Assembly: GCA_964390715.1 (NCBI GenBank)
Contig: CAYMIM010000017.1
Location: 1 to 23,415 of the forward strand
DNA length: 23,415 nucleotides
DNA from: JACOVP01 sp964390715
GTDB taxonomy: Archaea; Nanobdellota; Nanobdellia; SCGC-AAA011-G17; UBA489
Direction: 5' to 3'
Shown: one piece after another, positions 21,122 to 23,415 of the stretch
Numbering within the stretch: position 1 is the stretch's first letter
Layout: each line of letters starts with the position of its first letter
Notes under the pieces: model-generated
Told to the model about the DNA's origin: nothing
Database searches by the model: none
Seen by the model: the letters and a program-made list of their open reading frames with translations, nothing else
Position numbers and translations under genes: made by a program

Positions 21122-21156
21122 GAAAAGAAAATCATTTTTAAAAAAAGAGGTGACAA

Positions 21157-22848
21157 GTGGCTAGTGTCTTTGTTGAATTAGGGATTATGCTGGTAGTTGC
21201 TTCTCTCTTAGGGTTAGCTTTTCGCGCTATCAAACAACCTCTAATACTCGCCTACATAACAACAGGTCTGCTCATAGCGCATTATTCCGCGAATCTTATA
21301 GCTGGAGATGATTACGTATCGCTTGCGCAGGTAGGAGTAGCGTTATTGCTGTTTATTGTCGGCCTCAATATGGATCTTCGCATCTTGAAAGAAGTAGGGA
21401 AGACTTCACTCATTGTAGGCGTTGGTCAAGTCACATTCGCTGGTCTGTTAGGATATCTTCTCATTAGGTGGCTAGGATTTAATGTTGTCTCTTCATGGTA
21501 TTTGGCTATCGCTCTAACATTTAGTAGCACTATCATTATAGTAAAGTTACTCACAGACAAAAACACTTTAGATGCGTTATATGGAAAAATTGCTGTAGGT
21601 ATCTTGCTCGTCCAGGATTTTATAGCTATTCTATTAATGATTATCCTTGTTGCTTTCGATGAAGGGAATGTAAGCACACTAGTCTTTGTTTCACTCTTGA
21701 TAAAAGGAATATTATTGTTTATCATTGCTTATCTAGGTCATAAAATCTTCAAAAGGTATTTTGATGTTATCGCGCGATCACAAGAATTGTTATTTATTAT
21801 AGCGTTGGCCTGGTGTTTTGTCATGGCTTTAATCGCGGAGGGATTCCATCTCTCCATTGAAATTGGCGCGTTTTTGGCGGGCATTAGTCTAGCGAGTCTT
21901 CCGATAAACACAGACATAGCGAGCAAAGTCAAGCCCCTGCGTGATTTCTTTATTATCATCTTTTTTGTAGTCTTAGGAGCGCAGTTAACCTTTACAGGAA
22001 TCTCCTCATTAATAGTTCCAGCAATTATTCTTTCGCTTTTTATTTTGATAGGAAATCCTCTCGTTGTTCTTGTTTTGATGGGATTATTAGGATACAGGAC
22101 TAGAACGAGTTTTTTGACAGGTTTAATTGTCGCGCAAATTAGCGAGTTCTCCTTGATTATGATCGCTCTTGGCGTAAAGCTAGGTCACATCTCACAGGAA
22201 ATTCTAAGCTTGACAACCATCGTGGGTATTATCACAATAGCAGGTTCAGCGTATATGATTACTTACGGAGACAAATTATTGACCATCTGCGCTCCTTTCT
22301 TAAAATGGTGCGAAAGAAAGAATGTGCGAGAACGCAAGCTCAGACTCCACGGCAGAGAAAAACATCATGATATTATCTTGGTTGGTTATCACCACATCGG
22401 TTATCACGTTTTCAAGCATTTACAGGAGCAAAAAATTAATTTTTTAGTCGTCGATTATAACCCGCAGGTTATTAAAAATATGATGGAAAGAAATATTCCT
22501 TGTATCTATGGGGATATCGCTGATGATGAAATCTTGCGGGAAATAAAAAAATGTAAGCCGAAAACCATTATCTCTACCATTCATCTCTTCGATGATAACA
22601 TGCTTATAACAAAAATGTTCAAAAAAGAAAATAAAAAGACCATTATCTACGCGACAGCAAAAACCATTCAGGAAGCGCTGGCGTTATACAAGCAGGGAGC
22701 GGATTATGTATTAGTCCCTCATATGTTAGGTGGAGAACATGTCGCGAATTTGCTCAAGCAGAAAGCCACGGATAAAAAGCGCCTCAAGATTTTAAAGAAG
22801 AAACACATTCAACATTTGTTGACAATTCATAAAAATCACAAGATCTAG
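21157..22848 (+). CDS. CPA2 cation:proton antiporter with RCK/TrkA-N domain (KefB-like)
   Basis: Moves K+ or Na+ against H+ across the cell membrane. Residues about 5-380 hold the hydrophobic antiporter core (around 12 helices), with GLNMDLR after TM3, the conserved LLVQD (150-154) whose Asp is essential in CPA2 transporters, and SIEIGAFLAG. Residues about 403-530 form a TrkA-N/RCK Rossmann domain: ILVGYHHIGYHVF (GxxxxG nucleotide loop with His in the variable positions), VVDYNPQ (acidic Asp for NAD-type binding), and YGDIADDEIL. The C-terminal lysine-rich tail is short and no TrkA-C domain is visible. Start GTG 21157 is chosen by SD GAGG 6 nt upstream. Its stop overlaps the convergent small membrane gene by 4 nt. 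Confidence 0.92.
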   Translation: MASVFVELGIMLVVASLLGLAFRAIKQPLILAYITTGLLIAHYSANLIAGDDYVSLAQVGVALLLFIVGLNMDLRILKEVGKTSLIVGVGQVTFAGLLGYLLIRWLGFNVVSSWYLAIALTFSSTIIIVKLLTDKNTLDALYGKIAVGILLVQDFIAILLMIILVAFDEGNVSTLVFVSLLIKGILLFIIAYLGHKIFKRYFDVIARSQELLFIIALAWCFVMALIAEGFHLSIEIGAFLAGISLASLPINTDIASKVKPLRDFFIIIFFVVLGAQLTFTGISSLIVPAIILSLFILIGNPLVVLVLMGLLGYRTRTSFLTGLIVAQISEFSLIMIALGVKLGHISQEILSLTTIVGIITIAGSAYMITYGDKLLTICAPFLKWCERKNVRERKLRLHGREKHHDIILVGYHHIGYHVFKHLQEQKINFLVVDYNPQVIKNMMERNIPCIYGDIADDEILREIKKCKPKTIISTIHLFDDNMLITKMFKKENKKTIIYATAKTIQEALALYKQGADYVLVPHMLGGEHVANLLKQKATDKKRLKILKKKHIQHLLTIHKNHKI

Positions 22849-23099
22849 AAAAGAGTATACTGAACATTATCAGGACCATATTTTACAAGCACATATAAAG
22901 CCGCAATGCCCTGTAGAACATAATAGGCTGTTAACAATCTTTTAGAAGTTTTGTTTTTGCTGAACAGCGAAAAAAGATTGGGTTTTTTCTCGCATTCACG
23001 CAGTACAGAGATAGTTGGACCAACAAAAGGCAATATTTCCAGAGGACTAAATCTAGACGCTCGAGAGTCTGCCGAAGCTACTTCTTCTTCCAAAGTCAT
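22845..23099 (-). CDS. small membrane protein (84 aa)
   Basis: Using ATG 23099 the protein starts MTLEEEVASADSRASRF, continues with a semi-hydrophobic segment FSPLEILPFVGPTISVL, then a KKPNLFSLFSKNKTSKR stretch and a TM helix LLTAYYVLQGIAALYVLVKY before a short tail. A longer reading from GTG 23138 would add an apparent signal peptide. That extension overlaps the TATA box, which is centred 26 nt before ATG 23099, so the shorter form is preferred. Function unknown. The convergent overlap with the antiporter is CTAG, the stop codon of both genes. Confidence 0.65.
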   Translation of the reverse strand: MTLEEEVASADSRASRFSPLEILPFVGPTISVLRECEKKPNLFSLFSKNKTSKRLLTAYYVLQGIAALYVLVKYGPDNVQYTLF

Positions 23100-23120
23100 A
23101 AAAAGCAGAATCAAAAGAAG

Positions 23121-23129
23121 TTTATAAAG
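23121..23129 (-). promoter_or_regulatory. TATA box of the 84-aa membrane protein gene
   Basis: The minus strand reads CTTTATAAA, centred 26 nt before ATG 23099. Confidence 0.6.
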
Positions 23130-23146
23130 CTTGTTCACTACTTTAC

Positions 23147-23157
23147 TAAGAAAAAAA
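23147..23157 (-). terminator. T7 terminator of tRNA-Met
   Basis: On the minus strand a run of seven T begins two bases after the discriminator base, without a hairpin other than the tRNA itself. Confidence 0.6.
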
Positions 23158-23158
23158 G

Positions 23159-23232
23159 TGCCTCCGGAGTGATTTGAACACTCGACAACTGCCTTATGAA
23201 AGCAGTGCTCTACCAGGCTGAGCTACGGAGGC
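23159..23232 (-). tRNA. tRNA-Met (CAU), elongator type
   Basis: All arms pair. The acceptor is GCCTCCG/CGGAGGC, the D stem GCTC/GAGC, the anticodon stem CTGCT/GGCAG with one U-G pair, and the T stem GAGTG/CACTC with loop TTCAAAT. The anticodon loop TTCATAA gives CAU. The anticodon stem lacks the three G-C pairs of initiators, and pair 1-72 is G-C rather than the archaeal initiator A-U, so this is elongator Met or, less likely, Ile-CAU. There is no intron; CCA is not encoded (the base after the discriminator A is C, then T's). The promoter box lies within the end of the upstream HIT gene. Confidence 0.93.
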
Positions 23233-23247
23233 TTAAGAAAGACGTTT

Positions 23248-23415
23248 CTATTGCTCTTTTAAAAGTTTCCGAATAGCCGCTAATGTCTCAATTGCTTCAT
23301 CTTTGGCATAGCCGCCTTGTGACTTCCACAGTTGCAAGCCGTCACGCAAATAACGAGGAATAACATGAAAGTGCAGATGATCAATCACTTGTCCGCCTGC
23401 TTTATTGACGTTCTC
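23248..23415 (-). CDS. HIT family protein, C-terminal part (runs off the window)
   Basis: Only the last 55 residues are inside the window. They contain the histidine triad VIDHLHFHVIPRY (H-x-H-x-H), the nucleotide hydrolase/transferase active site of the HIT superfamily. The following RYLRDGLQLW and a helical C-terminus are typical of the small Hint/HIT branch that hydrolyses AMP-conjugates or dinucleoside polyphosphates. The 5' end lies beyond base 23415 on the minus strand, so length and start are unknown. Confidence 0.88.
   Translation of the reverse strand, partial: ENVNKAGGQVIDHLHFHVIPRYLRDGLQLWKSQGGYAKDEAIETLAAIRKLLKEQ
23256..23265 (-). promoter_or_regulatory. TATA box of tRNA-Met
   Basis: The minus strand reads CTTTTAAAAG, centred about 29 nt before the mature tRNA 5' end. 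It lies inside the last codons of the HIT gene. Confidence 0.55.

Noticed and set aside
23159..23232. Initiator tRNA-Met
   Set aside because: It lacks the three consecutive G-C pairs in the anticodon stem and has G1-C72 rather than A1-U72.

Overview
The window looks like a compact, AT-rich archaeal genome, most likely a DPANN lineage (Woesearchaeota/Pacearchaeota-like). This placement is inferred from gene content, since no marker-gene tree could be run. Support includes ribosomal protein eS17, the chromatin protein Alba, a short histone-fold protein, Holliday junction resolvase Hjc, an archaeal TRM11-like methylase, a tRNA without encoded CCA, and TATA-box promoters. Thirteen protein genes have a TATA-like box centred about 26-27 nt before the chosen start codon, which implies leaderless mRNAs. 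A few genes (histone, antiporter, toroid surface protein, probably Alba) have a leader with a Shine-Dalgarno (SD) motif instead. I used this spacing to choose starts, and it shortens several genes relative to the longest open frame.

Layout. 1-1342: an unrecognised 265-aa gene followed by a decayed partial copy of itself. 1335-1895 (-): a COG2112-like atypical kinase. 1977-3330 (+): a toxin-antitoxin-like island of HTH-nucleotidyltransferase, HEPN and a frameshifted UPF0175 gene, with a perfect palindrome between TATA box and start codon. 3436-6520 (+): two membrane-anchored surface proteins, one with a cyclase-like toroid and cysteine-rich knots. 6521-8369 (-): a lamin-tail-domain surface protein and a small cytoplasmic protein. 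8426-9609 (-): Hjc, a nucleoside deoxyribosyltransferase-like protein, and an alpha3-truncated histone with a palindrome in its leader. 9811-11283 (-): class II lysyl-tRNA synthetase. 11393-11846 (+): a 30-aa membrane micropeptide and a two-TM coiled-coil protein. 11849-13035 (-): an unknown protein and a histidine phosphatase. 13130-14212 (+): TRM11-like methylase. 14209-19767 (-): an operon of an 86-aa protein, a 1496-aa beta-propeller/Ig-repeat surface protein and a ParA/MinD ATPase. 19966-22848 (+): eS17, Alba, DUF3750 and a KefB-like antiporter. 22845-23415 (-): a small membrane protein, an elongator-type tRNA-Met and a partial HIT protein.

Working together. Four surface proteins share one plan: N-terminal signal peptide, extracellular repeats, and a C-terminal TM segment, in three cases with a charged cytoplasmic tail. 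The largest is translationally coupled to a ParA/MinD ATPase, which suggests positioning or partitioning of a surface structure. All five convergent gene ends overlap or abut within 2 nt, so there is no room for conventional terminators. The strongest candidates for something undescribed are the propeller-ParA operon, the HTH-MNT/HEPN/UPF0175 island with its start-site operator, and the micropeptide plus two-TM pair.
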